Below, in pieces: positions 25,895 through 35,002 of a DNA stretch of 64,000 bases. The notes beneath the pieces are model-generated. The model saw only the letters and a list, made by a program, of their open reading frames with translations. It searched no databases and was not told the DNA's origin. Origin of the DNA: Paenibacillus prosopidis (GTDB taxonomy: Bacteria > Bacillota > Bacilli > Paenibacillales > Paenibacillaceae). Both the position numbers and the translations under genes were made by a program. Location of the stretch: contig NZ_QPJD01000009.1 in assembly GCF_003337375.1 (NCBI RefSeq), positions 1 through 64,000 of the forward strand. Direction: 5' to 3'. Each line of letters opens with the position of its first letter. The stretch's first letter is position 1.

Positions 25895-27415
25895 ATGAAT
25901 CGGAAACCATCGATCTTTTTTATGCTAACGATTTTAGTGTTAATGACAGTGCTTACAGCATGCGGGAATCCGCTAGCGGGGGATGGAGGCGCATCGCATG
26001 AATCCGCTAACGTTGGAGATCGGGGCACTATCACGATGATGGCGAATCTTCATACGCCGGAAGTGCCGTCCAAGAAGATTCAACAACGGTTAGAAGAGAT
26101 GATTGGCTCTGAGCTCGACATTCAATGGATACCCGATGGCAGCTACGAGGAGAAATTTAATGCTTCCATGGCTACGGAATCGCTGCCCGAGGCGGTATTT
26201 TTAAAGAATGCCGACATGCTGGACAGGCTGCGGGATCCGATCCGGAACGGGATGTTCTGGGAGATCGGGCCGATGCTCAAAGACTTTCCCAATTTGCAGA
26301 AGCTTAAGCTCGAGGTGCTGCAAAACACTTCAGTAGACGGCAAAATATACGCCCTATATCAAGAACGTCCCTTATCTCGCCAAGGACTGATCTATCGGAA
26401 GGATTGGGCGGACCGTCTCGGCCTAGAAGCGCCGCAAACGACTGACGAGTTCTACCATATGCTGCACCAATTCACCTTTGGCGATCCCGACGGAAACGGT
26501 CTGCAGGATACCTTCGGATTAACGGATCGAAGCGATCTGGTCTACGGCAGCTTCAAAACCGTCTCGACTTACTTCGGAACACCGAATGGCTGGGGTGATG
26601 AGGCCGGTAAGCTTTTACCTGAATTCATGTTCCAAGAATATAGGGATACGATGAATTTCTACCGTAAGCTGCATCAGGAGGGGATGATGAATCAAGACTT
26701 TCCTGTGACGGCAAAAGCAGACCAATTGGATCTTTTCATTTCGGGAAAAGCCGGCGTTTACATCGGGGCGATGGGTGACGTTTATAATCTCCAGATAAAA
26801 GCGACAGAAGTGAACCCTCTTGCTGTATTTGATGTACACAACCGAATCGCCGGACCTAAGGGAGAACGGGCATGGGCTTCTATGGGCTTTGGAACGGTTG
26901 TTTTGTTTCCGACCTCGTCCATACAGACTGAGGAGGAACTGCGGGAGGTCCTCTCGTTCTTCGACAAGCTCATGGAACCGGAATTCGCGAATTTGCTGAG
27001 ATGGGGTATAGAAGGAGAGCATTATAACCTCGATAACGGAGTGGTCGTTCCGACGGTAGATATCAAAATGACGAATAAGGACGTCAAGCCGTACCAAGCA
27101 ATTGAAATCGGGGGGCCTCTAACGATCATGGGTTATTTAAAGTCCAACTTTGAAATGGGTGTCAAAGATAAGGCAGAGACTTTGACGCTTGATAATAATT
27201 CAATTCTGGTTCATGATCCGACGTGGCCGTTCGAATCGAACACCTTCAATGAACGGGGAGCCAGACTTCAAGAATATATTCAGGATGCAACGTACCAGTA
27301 TATTTTAGGATTGATTGACGAAGCCGGCTTTCAAGCGGAAGTGGATCGTTGGCTTAGCGAGGGCGGGCAGGACATCATCGATGAATATAATTTGTCGTAT
27401 CGGAGCGCTCCCTGA
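25895..27415 (+). CDS. Extracellular sugar-binding lipoprotein (LplA-like), second copy
   Basis: I start this at ATG 25895 behind GGGAGGAACGAG; the upstream in-frame start adds 33 residues without a signal. The 506-residue product has a lipoprotein signal with lipobox LTAC and Cys23. It shares LHTPEVP, WIPDGSYEEKF, FWEIGP, PLSRQGLIYRKDWADRLGL and DEAGFQAE with the genes at 12075 and 27726, and is closer to the latter. It binds an unknown, probably pectin-derived, oligosaccharide for ABC import. A terminator at 27498 separates it from the next binding-protein gene, so it is transcribed on its own under the divergent AraC regulator. Confidence 0.88.
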   Translation: MNRKPSIFFMLTILVLMTVLTACGNPLAGDGGASHESANVGDRGTITMMANLHTPEVPSKKIQQRLEEMIGSELDIQWIPDGSYEEKFNASMATESLPEAVFLKNADMLDRLRDPIRNGMFWEIGPMLKDFPNLQKLKLEVLQNTSVDGKIYALYQERPLSRQGLIYRKDWADRLGLEAPQTTDEFYHMLHQFTFGDPDGNGLQDTFGLTDRSDLVYGSFKTVSTYFGTPNGWGDEAGKLLPEFMFQEYRDTMNFYRKLHQEGMMNQDFPVTAKADQLDLFISGKAGVYIGAMGDVYNLQIKATEVNPLAVFDVHNRIAGPKGERAWASMGFGTVVLFPTSSIQTEEELREVLSFFDKLMEPEFANLLRWGIEGEHYNLDNGVVVPTVDIKMTNKDVKPYQAIEIGGPLTIMGYLKSNFEMGVKDKAETLTLDNNSILVHDPTWPFESNTFNERGARLQEYIQDATYQYILGLIDEAGFQAEVDRWLSEGGQDIIDEYNLSYRSAP

Positions 27416-27497
27416 TCGTACCTTCAGCGCATATACGCATAACAAAGGTATCTTCCACAAGCGCTTTATTATGAATGCAATATTTGGAACTTATCGA

Positions 27498-27530
27498 CCG
27501 ATGGAGCGATGTTATGCTCCATCGGTTTTT
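27498..27530 (+). terminator. Rho-independent terminator
   Basis: CCGATGGAGC and GCTCCATCGG form a perfect 10-bp stem with an 8-base loop, followed by five T. It ends the transcript of the second binding-protein gene. Confidence 0.92.
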
Positions 27531-27725
27531 CAGTGTTTCAGGAGGAACTTCCGCTACAGGGATAATCATCAGATTAGATCGGGGATATAATCGCGGAAAT
27601 AGCGCGCGGGAACAGGGTTTTTACTGCCCCACAAATCCTCGGATTATATACGTAACGACCGTAACCGTCTTATATTGAGGGGGCAACGAAATCTCAACAA
27701 CAATAATAATACGGAGGTCATAATC

Positions 27726-29279
27726 ATGGCAAAGAAAAAAGCCAGCGCCCTGTTGGCGGTATTTACAGCGTTTGCAGTATTGACCGGATGTGCAGGTAAT
27801 TCGGACGGGTCGAATAGCCCCGCAGCGGGGCCGAACAATAACACCCAGACGGCAACCGAGACACCGGCAGGAAAGAAAGAGCCAGTCAAGATTTCCATTA
27901 TGGCTAATCTTCATACGCCGGAGGTGCCAGACGACACGATCGAGAAGATGCTGGAAGAAGCGACAAATACAGATCTTAAAATCCAGTGGGTTCCGGATGG
28001 AAGCTACGACGAGAAGATGAACGCATCATTCGCGACGGGCACGCTACCGCAAGCGACGTATATTAAAAACCAAACCTCGCTCGCTATGCTGCGAGACGCG
28101 ATTCGGAACGACCAGTTCTGGGAAATCGGGCCGCTGCTCGATCAATATCCGAATTTAAAGAAATTGCAAAAGGAAGTATTGGCTAACACATCGGTAGACG
28201 GCAAAGTATACGCTCTTTACGCAGAGCGTCCGCTGTCCCGTCAGGGCTTTATCTACCGGAAGGATTGGGCCGACAAGCTCGGGCTTTCCGCGCCGACGAC
28301 AACAGAAGAATTTTTTACGATGGTTGAAAAATTTACGACGGACGACCCAGACGGAAACGGCAAGGACGATACGATTGGGATGACGGATCGCAGCGATTTT
28401 GTTTATGGCGCATTCAAGACGGTAGCTTCCTGGTTCGGCACGCCGAACAATTGGGGAATGCAGGAAGGCAAACTGATGCCGGAATTTATGTTCCCTCAAT
28501 ATATGGAGACTTTGCAGTTCTTTAAGCGCATTCATAGTGCAGGCTACATGAACCAAGACTTCCCGGTAACGAGCAAGACCGACCAGCAAAGCTTGCTGCT
28601 CACAGGCAAAGCCGGCGTATATGTCGGTTCCATGGGTGACGTGGCGGGCCTGGATCAGAAGATTACTGAAGTAAATCCGGATGCGCTGCTTGACGTCCAT
28701 CACAAGGTGAGCGGTCCGAACAGCGAATACGGCACCTGGGCGATCCCGGGCTTCGGCTCCGTCGTATTGTTCCCGAAATCCGCCGTGAAATCGGAAGAAG
28801 AGTTGAAGAATGTCCTTTCTTTCTATGATCAATTGATGAGCGCTGAGCTGATGAATTTAATCACGTGGGGCATCGAAGGCAAGCATTATACGATTGAAGA
28901 CGGCAAAGTCATTCCTTCCACAGACACAGCGCTGACAGACCGCGAAACGAAGCCATACTTGTCGCTTCAAATCGGAGGTATTTCCACGATTGACGGAATG
29001 CTGGAGGCAAAACACATTTTGCCATCCAAGGCGAAAGCGGAAGAGTTGATCGTCGACAACAACAACTACTTAATCCACGATCCTGCAGCAGCGCTTGATT
29101 CCCTTACTTACAATCAAGACGGCGCGCGTCTGCAAGAAATCATTAAAGATGCTTCTTACAAATTCATGTTGGGCAATATTGACGAAGCCGGATTCCAAGC
29201 AGCGGTAGATCAATGGCTGAAGCAAGGCGGTCAGAAGATCATCGACGAATATAATGCTTCTTACGCTGCAGTGAAATAA
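27726..29279 (+). CDS. Extracellular sugar-binding lipoprotein (LplA-like), third copy
   Basis: ATG 27726 follows CGGAGGTCATAATC. The 517-residue lipoprotein has lipobox LTGC with Cys22 and a Ser/Asn/Pro-rich tether before the folded domain. It shares LHTPEVPDD, WVPDGSYDEK, FWEIGPLL and PLSRQGFIYRKDWADKLGL with its two paralogues. It directly precedes the permease pair and is therefore the cognate binding protein of this ABC importer. Its own promoter probably includes TATAAT at 27586-27591. A stem-loop between it and the permease genes would favour high binding-protein expression. Confidence 0.92.
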   Translation: MAKKKASALLAVFTAFAVLTGCAGNSDGSNSPAAGPNNNTQTATETPAGKKEPVKISIMANLHTPEVPDDTIEKMLEEATNTDLKIQWVPDGSYDEKMNASFATGTLPQATYIKNQTSLAMLRDAIRNDQFWEIGPLLDQYPNLKKLQKEVLANTSVDGKVYALYAERPLSRQGFIYRKDWADKLGLSAPTTTEEFFTMVEKFTTDDPDGNGKDDTIGMTDRSDFVYGAFKTVASWFGTPNNWGMQEGKLMPEFMFPQYMETLQFFKRIHSAGYMNQDFPVTSKTDQQSLLLTGKAGVYVGSMGDVAGLDQKITEVNPDALLDVHHKVSGPNSEYGTWAIPGFGSVVLFPKSAVKSEEELKNVLSFYDQLMSAELMNLITWGIEGKHYTIEDGKVIPSTDTALTDRETKPYLSLQIGGISTIDGMLEAKHILPSKAKAEELIVDNNNYLIHDPAAALDSLTYNQDGARLQEIIKDASYKFMLGNIDEAGFQAAVDQWLKQGGQKIIDEYNASYAAVK

Positions 29280-29295
29280 TGTCGTTATGTATGCC

Positions 29296-29333
29296 GGAGG
29301 CTGTGGGAAGCATGCGACAGCCTCCTCATTTTT
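29296..29333 (+). terminator. Intra-operon attenuating stem-loop
   Basis: GGAGGCTGT and ACAGCCTCC pair around a 12-base loop, followed by TCATTTTT. Its position 16 bases after the binding-protein stop and before the permease start suggests partial termination that lowers permease relative to binding-protein mRNA, as is common in sugar ABC operons. Confidence 0.7.
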
Positions 29334-29354
29334 CTATAGAGAAAGGGAGAAGAA

Positions 29355-30311
29355 ATGATGCGTGATACAGCCGTTGGAAACGCGATGGTCACCAAACCGA
29401 AACAAAGTTCAGAACTAAAGAGGAGACTTATCAAAAATCGGGCGTTGTATCAAATGATCCTTCCGGGGTTCCTCTTCTTCGTTATCTTTAAGTATATTCC
29501 CATGGGCGGATTAGTCATTGCGCTGCAAGATTATCAACCCTATTTGGGCATTCTGAACAGTCCGTGGGTCGGCTTCGAGCATTTCGAGCGACTGTTCACC
29601 GAACCGATGTTTTTTACGATTTTACGAAATACGCTGCTGTTATTCTTTATGAACCTGCTGTTTTATTTCCCGATTCCGATCATTCTCGCCTTAATGTTAA
29701 ATGAGGTCAGGCGGGAAGCGTTTAAGCGAATAGTCCAGACGATCGTTTATATTCCGCATTTCATGTCTTGGGTTATCATTGTGTCGATTTCATTCGTTAT
29801 GCTTTCCATGGACCGCGGAATTATTAACGAGCTGCTGGTCTTGATGGGCTTGGAAAAAGTGAACTTCTTAATGAGCAATGAGTGGTTCCGGCCGATGTAT
29901 GTGCTTCAGATCATTTGGAGAGAAGCGGGTTGGGGCACGATTATTTACTTGGCGGCAATGGCGGCAATCGATCCAGGACTGTATGAAGCGGCCCGTATAG
30001 ACGGCGCTAACCGTTTTCGTCAAATATGGCACATTACGTTGCCGTCGATTCGCAGCGTCATCATGGTGCTGTTGATTCTGAAAATCGGGGACGTGCTGGA
30101 ACTTGGCTTCGAACACATCTATCTCCTCTTGAACTCCATGAATCGCGAGGTCGCGGAGATTTTCGATACGTATGTTTATACAGCAGGTTTACGTCAAGGG
30201 CAGTTCAGCTACAGTACAGCGGTTGGATTCTTTAAGTCTGTCGTCGGTCTTATCTTGGTCATGGGCGCGAACTGGTTATCGAAGAAGGCCGGCGAGGAAG
30301 GTATTTATTAA
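29355..30311 (+). CDS. lplB: Sugar ABC transporter permease, LplB type
   Basis: The 318-residue integral membrane protein has six predicted segments and the cytoplasmic EAA loop YEAARIDGANRFRQIWHITLP that contacts the ATPase. The amino-terminal block LILPGFLFF-type sequence (YQMILPGFLFFVIF), then YIPMGGLVIALQDY and SPWVGFEHFERLF, is typical of LplB/YteP permeases that import complex polysaccharide fragments. A GAAAGGGAGAAGAA site precedes ATG. It pairs with the permease at 30336. No ATP-binding subunit is encoded in the window, so a shared MsmX-like ATPase is presumably supplied from elsewhere. Confidence 0.93.
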   Translation: MMRDTAVGNAMVTKPKQSSELKRRLIKNRALYQMILPGFLFFVIFKYIPMGGLVIALQDYQPYLGILNSPWVGFEHFERLFTEPMFFTILRNTLLLFFMNLLFYFPIPIILALMLNEVRREAFKRIVQTIVYIPHFMSWVIIVSISFVMLSMDRGIINELLVLMGLEKVNFLMSNEWFRPMYVLQIIWREAGWGTIIYLAAMAAIDPGLYEAARIDGANRFRQIWHITLPSIRSVIMVLLILKIGDVLELGFEHIYLLLNSMNREVAEIFDTYVYTAGLRQGQFSYSTAVGFFKSVVGLILVMGANWLSKKAGEEGIY

Positions 30312-30335
30312 TTATTTTAAAAAGGTGGAGTCACC

Positions 30336-31214
30336 ATGGTGCAGGATAAAACGCTGGGAAGCCGTATATTCGATGCGGTTAACTACTCTTTGCTTGTCAT
30401 TATCGCTTTAGTTACTTTCCTTCCTTTCATTCATGTCATTGCCGGTTCGTTCACAACGGTGGGGGAGCTGGCGCAAAAGCAGTTCGTCATCATTCCGACG
30501 GTCTGGTCGCTCGACGCGTATAAGTATATCTTTTCAACCAACACGATTATGAAATCGATGGGCGTATCCATCGGCGTTACGATCTTTGGCACGTTGTTCA
30601 GTATGGTATTGACCGCGTTAATGGCATACGGCTTGTCGCGCAGAGATTTGGACGGGCGCAGAGGCATTATGTTTATGGTCGTGTTCACCATGTTGTTCAG
30701 CGGCGGCATGATTCCTTCGTTTTTAGTTGTGAAGGAGCTCGGGTTGATCGACTCTCTGGCTGCTCTCATCGTGCCAACGGCGATCAATGCTTTCAACTTG
30801 ATTATTATGCGCAACTTCTTTCAGAATCTTCCGGATGGCTTGGAGGAGTCGGCAAAAATGGATGGGTGCAGCGACTGGGGGATTCTGCTCCGTATCGTGA
30901 TTCCGCTTTCGATGCCGGCGATTGCAACCATTTCCTTGTTTTATGCGGTAACGTACTGGAATACGTATATGACAGCGATTCTGTACTTGAATGATGCAGC
31001 GAAGTGGCCGGTGCAGGTTATCCTCCGGCAAATCGTCATTCTCGCAAGCGGCTTGGCTGCCGATACCTCGGGCATGGATGACTTCGTGCGTCCGCCGGAG
31101 CAGACAGTGAAAATGGCTGTTATCGTGGTTGCTACCGTGCCTATCCTGCTTGTATATCCGTTCCTTCAGAAACACTTTGCGAAGGGCGCTCTGCTCGGAT
31201 CGATTAAAGGGTAA
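30336..31214 (+). CDS. Sugar ABC transporter permease, LplC/YtcP type
   Basis: This 292-residue partner permease has six membrane segments and the EAA loop LEESAKMDGCSDWGILLRIVIPLSMPA. It starts 24 bases after the LplB gene behind AAAGGTGGAG. Together the two form the membrane channel of the importer fed by the lipoprotein at 27726 and possibly by the two related orphan lipoproteins. The family moves oligosaccharides and lipo-sugars; unsaturated galacturonate or rhamnogalacturonan oligomers are the likely cargo, given the GH105 and GH43 genes that follow in the same run. Confidence 0.93.
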   Translation: MVQDKTLGSRIFDAVNYSLLVIIALVTFLPFIHVIAGSFTTVGELAQKQFVIIPTVWSLDAYKYIFSTNTIMKSMGVSIGVTIFGTLFSMVLTALMAYGLSRRDLDGRRGIMFMVVFTMLFSGGMIPSFLVVKELGLIDSLAALIVPTAINAFNLIIMRNFFQNLPDGLEESAKMDGCSDWGILLRIVIPLSMPAIATISLFYAVTYWNTYMTAILYLNDAAKWPVQVILRQIVILASGLAADTSGMDDFVRPPEQTVKMAVIVVATVPILLVYPFLQKHFAKGALLGSIKG

Positions 31215-31242
31215 TTTCGGATTAGGAGAGGAGAAGGGCATT

Positions 31243-32643
31243 TTGGACATAACTCCGTATGCTCCAATTGTTGGAGGCAATTACGCCGACCCGTCAATGC
31301 TGCGGGTCGGCGATCATTACTATATGACGCATTCTTCGTATAAGCTCACTCCAGGACTCATTATTTGGCAAAGCAGTGATCTCATGAGCTGGAGGCCGGC
31401 GGCAGCCGCTTTGCAGCAATATATCGGTGACGTATGGGCCCCGGATTTCACGGAATACAAAGGCACTTATTATATTTACTTCCCGGCGAACCGGTCAAAC
31501 TGGGTTGTAACGGCATCTCATCCGACGGGTCCGTGGAGCCAGCCGATCGATCTCGGCATCAAGGGCATCGATCCGGGACATACGGTCGGACAGGATGGCA
31601 AGCGGTATCTTCATATGTCGGGCGGATATATCGTCGAACTTGCCGAGGACGGTTTATCCGTCGCCGGTGAACCGCGTCATGTGTACGAGAGCTGGCGGTA
31701 CCCCGACGATTGGGAGGTCGAAGCGTTCAGCTTGGAAGGACCGAAAGTGACGTTTCATAACGGCTATTATTATTTGACGGTCGCCATCGGCGGCACGGCA
31801 GGCCCGCCTACCAGCCATATGGCGGTATCGTCACGCTCGCGGACCCCTTTGGGACCATGGGAGCATTCTCCCTATAATCCGATCATCCATACCGAATCCG
31901 CTGAGGAGCGTTGGTGGTCGAAGGGGCATGGGTCGCTCATCGATTCGCCTGACGGCCAGTGGTGGATCGTGTACCATGCGTACTTGAAAGGCTTTCATAC
32001 CTTAGGCCGGCAGACGCTGATTGAGCCGATCGAGTGGATGGAGGACGGATGGTTCAAGACGGCGCCAAGCAGATTAGATGTACCGCCGCCGGTCATTGCT
32101 CGAGAGCGTTTCAACGGCGATGCCCTTCCTCTGAATTGGCAGTGTGAGGGCTTCTCTCCATCAGACCGGTTCCGCACCGGCCCGGCAGGACTTTCGGTTG
32201 GGGGGGCATCCGCCTCCGCGCCGCTCCTGTATATGCCGGCGCATGAACGTTACGAAATCGAGGCGGAGGTGTCGGTCGAAGGGGACGCGGAAGCGAGGGT
32301 GCTTCTTTACTATAATGAAGAGGCTTATTTTGGCATAGGGTTGAACGCGGCAGGCGTGCGTCACTTCCGCTCGTTCAAGAACTACTCCACCATGCCCGGC
32401 GACACCAGGAAAGCATGGATTCGTATTCGGAACGATGCTCATATTGTCTCGTTATTCTATAGCTTTGATGGGATATCTTGGTCAAAATACGATAAGGTCA
32501 TCGATGCTTCTGGATTTCATCATAATACGTTCGGCGGTTTTTTGAGTTTGAGAGTCGGTTTGGATACGGTCGGAGACGGGCGCGGGACGTTCCATTCGTT
32601 TACGTATGCACCGCTAACCAACTTAGAAGGGAACAGAACATGA
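31243..32643 (+). CDS. Cytoplasmic GH43 glycosidase
   Basis: The conserved protein begins LDITPYAPIVGGNYADPS, so I place the start at TTG 31243, five bases after AGGAGAAGGG, and not at upstream in-frame ATGs that overlap the permease gene. The 466-residue product has the GH43 five-bladed propeller with its three acids: Asp16 (YADPS), Asp110 (GIDPGH) and Glu165 (SLEGPK). A carboxyl beta-sandwich (~290-460) of the GH43_C2/DUF1349 kind follows. GH43 enzymes release arabinose, xylose or galactose, here probably from pectin side chains. No signal peptide is present. Its stop overlaps the next start by ATGA, marking a tightly coupled operon. Confidence 0.87.
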   Translation: MDITPYAPIVGGNYADPSMLRVGDHYYMTHSSYKLTPGLIIWQSSDLMSWRPAAAALQQYIGDVWAPDFTEYKGTYYIYFPANRSNWVVTASHPTGPWSQPIDLGIKGIDPGHTVGQDGKRYLHMSGGYIVELAEDGLSVAGEPRHVYESWRYPDDWEVEAFSLEGPKVTFHNGYYYLTVAIGGTAGPPTSHMAVSSRSRTPLGPWEHSPYNPIIHTESAEERWWSKGHGSLIDSPDGQWWIVYHAYLKGFHTLGRQTLIEPIEWMEDGWFKTAPSRLDVPPPVIARERFNGDALPLNWQCEGFSPSDRFRTGPAGLSVGGASASAPLLYMPAHERYEIEAEVSVEGDAEARVLLYYNEEAYFGIGLNAAGVRHFRSFKNYSTMPGDTRKAWIRIRNDAHIVSLFYSFDGISWSKYDKVIDASGFHHNTFGGFLSLRVGLDTVGDGRGTFHSFTYAPLTNLEGNRT

Positions 32644-33755
32644 ATCGGCGATTGGCAGACCTATTAGCTTATGGCGACACCTTATTTGACGGCTTTTTCC
32701 AATGGCTGGAGGAGCAATATGACGAGAGGACGGGCGGATTTTTCTACGCAAGGAGCTCGAAGCAGTCCGGGCGGTTTACGCCGGATATCGAATCGACGGC
32801 TCAGGCTTTTAACATCATTGAACGCTGCGGTCTGCTCTATCGTTTAAGCAATCCTGTGAGGGAGAGCGCGATTCAATTCTTCCAATCTAAGCAGGATGAG
32901 GCGACCGGATTTTTCTATGATATCAATCCTAATATGAGGTTAGACGACGTTATGGTCGGCCGCGCAGCGGGTTACAGCTTTGGCGCGCTGCGGAAGTTCG
33001 GCGCGGAGCCGTTGTATCCGACGCGGCATCAGAGTGAGGCGACGCCCGCTTATATGGAGTCCTTGCAAACCTTCGGAGCTTGGCTGCGTTCGATCAGTTT
33101 AGCGAACAGCTGGCGCGGCTGCGACAAGCTGTCGCATTGCGGCGCGCATCTGGCAGCGATGCCTGCCGATGCAAGAGAGCCATATCAGCGCGAGGTATTT
33201 GATTATTTGAATCGTATTCAGAACCCGGAAACAGGATTCTGGGGAGAAGGAACCCCATACACGCAGCTTTCGGGCACTTTCAAGACGCAGCTCTTCTACA
33301 ATCGGTTCGGCGTGCCGGTTCCGCGCAAGGAACAAATTTACAACTCTATCCTGCGTGTGCTGCGAACGGATACAGCTAATGATATGTGCTATATTCGAAA
33401 TCCGATCAGCTTGCTATCCTCTATGAAGCTATCTATTCCGCCGGGCGAGCTGACGGAGATTGCGGACATTACGTTGACGAACCTGGCAAAGCTGAAGCGG
33501 GAGGACGGAGGATTCTCGCGGGAGCTGGAGCATTCTCCGCCGGCTCCGAACGTAGCGCAGGTGAAGCCGGGCGAGGAATATCCCGATATGCCGATTGCGG
33601 TTCCGCTCGGACTTGGTCTTGTTGAGAGCGACATGAATGCGGGAACCCAAGCGGTCTTGATCCGGTACACGCTGCGGGAATTGGCCGAGCTTACCTTGGA
33701 GCATCTTCCGGCGTCCGAAAACTGGTTCGCGGGAGAAGCGAGCGCGGCTGAATGA
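32640..33755 (+). CDS. Unrecognised cytoplasmic protein, alpha/alpha-toroid-like
   Basis: I do not recognise a named family. The 371-residue protein shows repeated aromatic-Gly turns between helices (TGGFFYARSS, TGFFYDINP, TGFWGEGTPY, DGGFSRELE), the pattern of (alpha/alpha) toroids shared by terpenoid-cyclase-like folds and some polysaccharide-processing enzymes. It also has the block NSWRGCDKLSHCG. No signal peptide is seen. Both ends overlap neighbours by ATGA (GH43 before, MFS after), so its dose is coupled to sugar uptake and trimming. It may be a new glycosidase, lyase or epimerase acting on imported pectin oligosaccharides; that is inference from context. Confidence 0.6.
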   Translation: MNRRLADLLAYGDTLFDGFFQWLEEQYDERTGGFFYARSSKQSGRFTPDIESTAQAFNIIERCGLLYRLSNPVRESAIQFFQSKQDEATGFFYDINPNMRLDDVMVGRAAGYSFGALRKFGAEPLYPTRHQSEATPAYMESLQTFGAWLRSISLANSWRGCDKLSHCGAHLAAMPADAREPYQREVFDYLNRIQNPETGFWGEGTPYTQLSGTFKTQLFYNRFGVPVPRKEQIYNSILRVLRTDTANDMCYIRNPISLLSSMKLSIPPGELTEIADITLTNLAKLKREDGGFSRELEHSPPAPNVAQVKPGEEYPDMPIAVPLGLGLVESDMNAGTQAVLIRYTLRELAELTLEHLPASENWFAGEASAAE

Positions 33756-35002
33756 TCAACACCGGCAAACAAACGGCTCGCCTGTCGGGCGAGGCGAATA
33801 TTACACTGTTTAACCACGGCATCTATCAGTTCGGCAATGCCTTGTCGCTCATCCTTGTGAACTTATACTTGTGGCGGTTAACGAACGACCTGTGGATTAA
33901 CGGCGCCTTTAATTTTATAGTGCTTATTACCGCACCGATCGCTGCGATGTATATCGGCAAGATCGCAAAGTTAAAGGACCGTCTGTTCGCATACCGGACC
34001 GGGATTTTCCTAACGGCCGTATTTTATTTGCTGATTGTGATTAGCGGAGAGCGGATGGCCGATTATTACATCGGTTTCGCCGTGCTGAAAGGTGTATCGA
34101 CCTCGTTCTATTGGTTGGGGCACTTTACGATGATTACGGACGTGACGAATGATGATAACCGCCATAAATATTTAGGCTGGAATCTGATGATTACGAATCT
34201 CAGCATGCTGGCCGGACCGGCGGTCACCGGAGGAATCCTCGATTGGTCCGGCGGGATACAAGGGTATACGTACGTCTATTTGCTCGCTTTCGTGATGTTT
34301 GCCTATGCCGCGGTCAACAGTTTGAAGATGAAGCGTAAGCCGACGCATCATCGGACGTACTATTTGAAATATTCGATTTCGATGATGCGGAAGCACCGCG
34401 CATTCGGCAGATCGCTGTGGGGTTGGTTCTTCTTCGGCTTGCCGCAAGGGGTGCTTGGCTATATTCCCGCGATTTTACTGTATGAAGCGGTACCGAGGGA
34501 ATCGTTCGTTAACTATATGAATGTGTTATTTCTAAGCGTAACGATCCTTTCCGGCTTCGCATTGGCCAGGTGGGGACGCACGGAACGCAATGCCGATTAC
34601 TTGAGAGTCGCGGCGGCTGGGTTTCTGATCGGCTCGGTTCCCCTATACTTCGGCATCACGCTTTGGACGGTTATTGTGTTCATGCTGTTTTTTTCTTTCG
34701 TGAAGCCGCTTCAAAACAATGCGTATACCTCTTTCTACTATAAGCTCAGCAGCGAGCTGCCGCTGGGGGCTCACTTCCGCGTCGAGGCCGTCGTGCTTCG
34801 CGAGGTGTTCACGAATGCGGGCCGGGCCGCCGGCGTTATAGCGCTAATGATTACGACAAGTCTAGCGGAGACCGAGGCTTTTACATGGGTTTTGACGATC
34901 GTCGCTGCCCTGCAGCTGCTTATCGGCTGGCTGGCGTCGCCGCATTTTCCCAACTATCATCTATTTCTTGAAAGGAAGCTGACCCGTCATGAGTCCAAAT
35001 GA
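33752..35002 (+). CDS. MFS transporter, probably oligosaccharide uptake
   Basis: The 416-residue protein has about 12 hydrophobic segments with Arg/Lys-rich loops (GKIAKLKDRLFAYR after segment 2; a charged central loop SLKMKRKPTHHRTYY near residue 190), the layout of the major facilitator superfamily. It overlaps the gene before by 4 bases and the GH105 gene after by 14 bases, so it belongs to one operon with pectin-oligosaccharide enzymes. It may import unsaturated di- or trisaccharides, or export a product. Substrate and direction are not readable from the sequence. Confidence 0.82.
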   Translation: MINTGKQTARLSGEANITLFNHGIYQFGNALSLILVNLYLWRLTNDLWINGAFNFIVLITAPIAAMYIGKIAKLKDRLFAYRTGIFLTAVFYLLIVISGERMADYYIGFAVLKGVSTSFYWLGHFTMITDVTNDDNRHKYLGWNLMITNLSMLAGPAVTGGILDWSGGIQGYTYVYLLAFVMFAYAAVNSLKMKRKPTHHRTYYLKYSISMMRKHRAFGRSLWGWFFFGLPQGVLGYIPAILLYEAVPRESFVNYMNVLFLSVTILSGFALARWGRTERNADYLRVAAAGFLIGSVPLYFGITLWTVIVFMLFFSFVKPLQNNAYTSFYYKLSSELPLGAHFRVEAVVLREVFTNAGRAAGVIALMITTSLAETEAFTWVLTIVAALQLLIGWLASPHFPNYHLFLERKLTRHESK

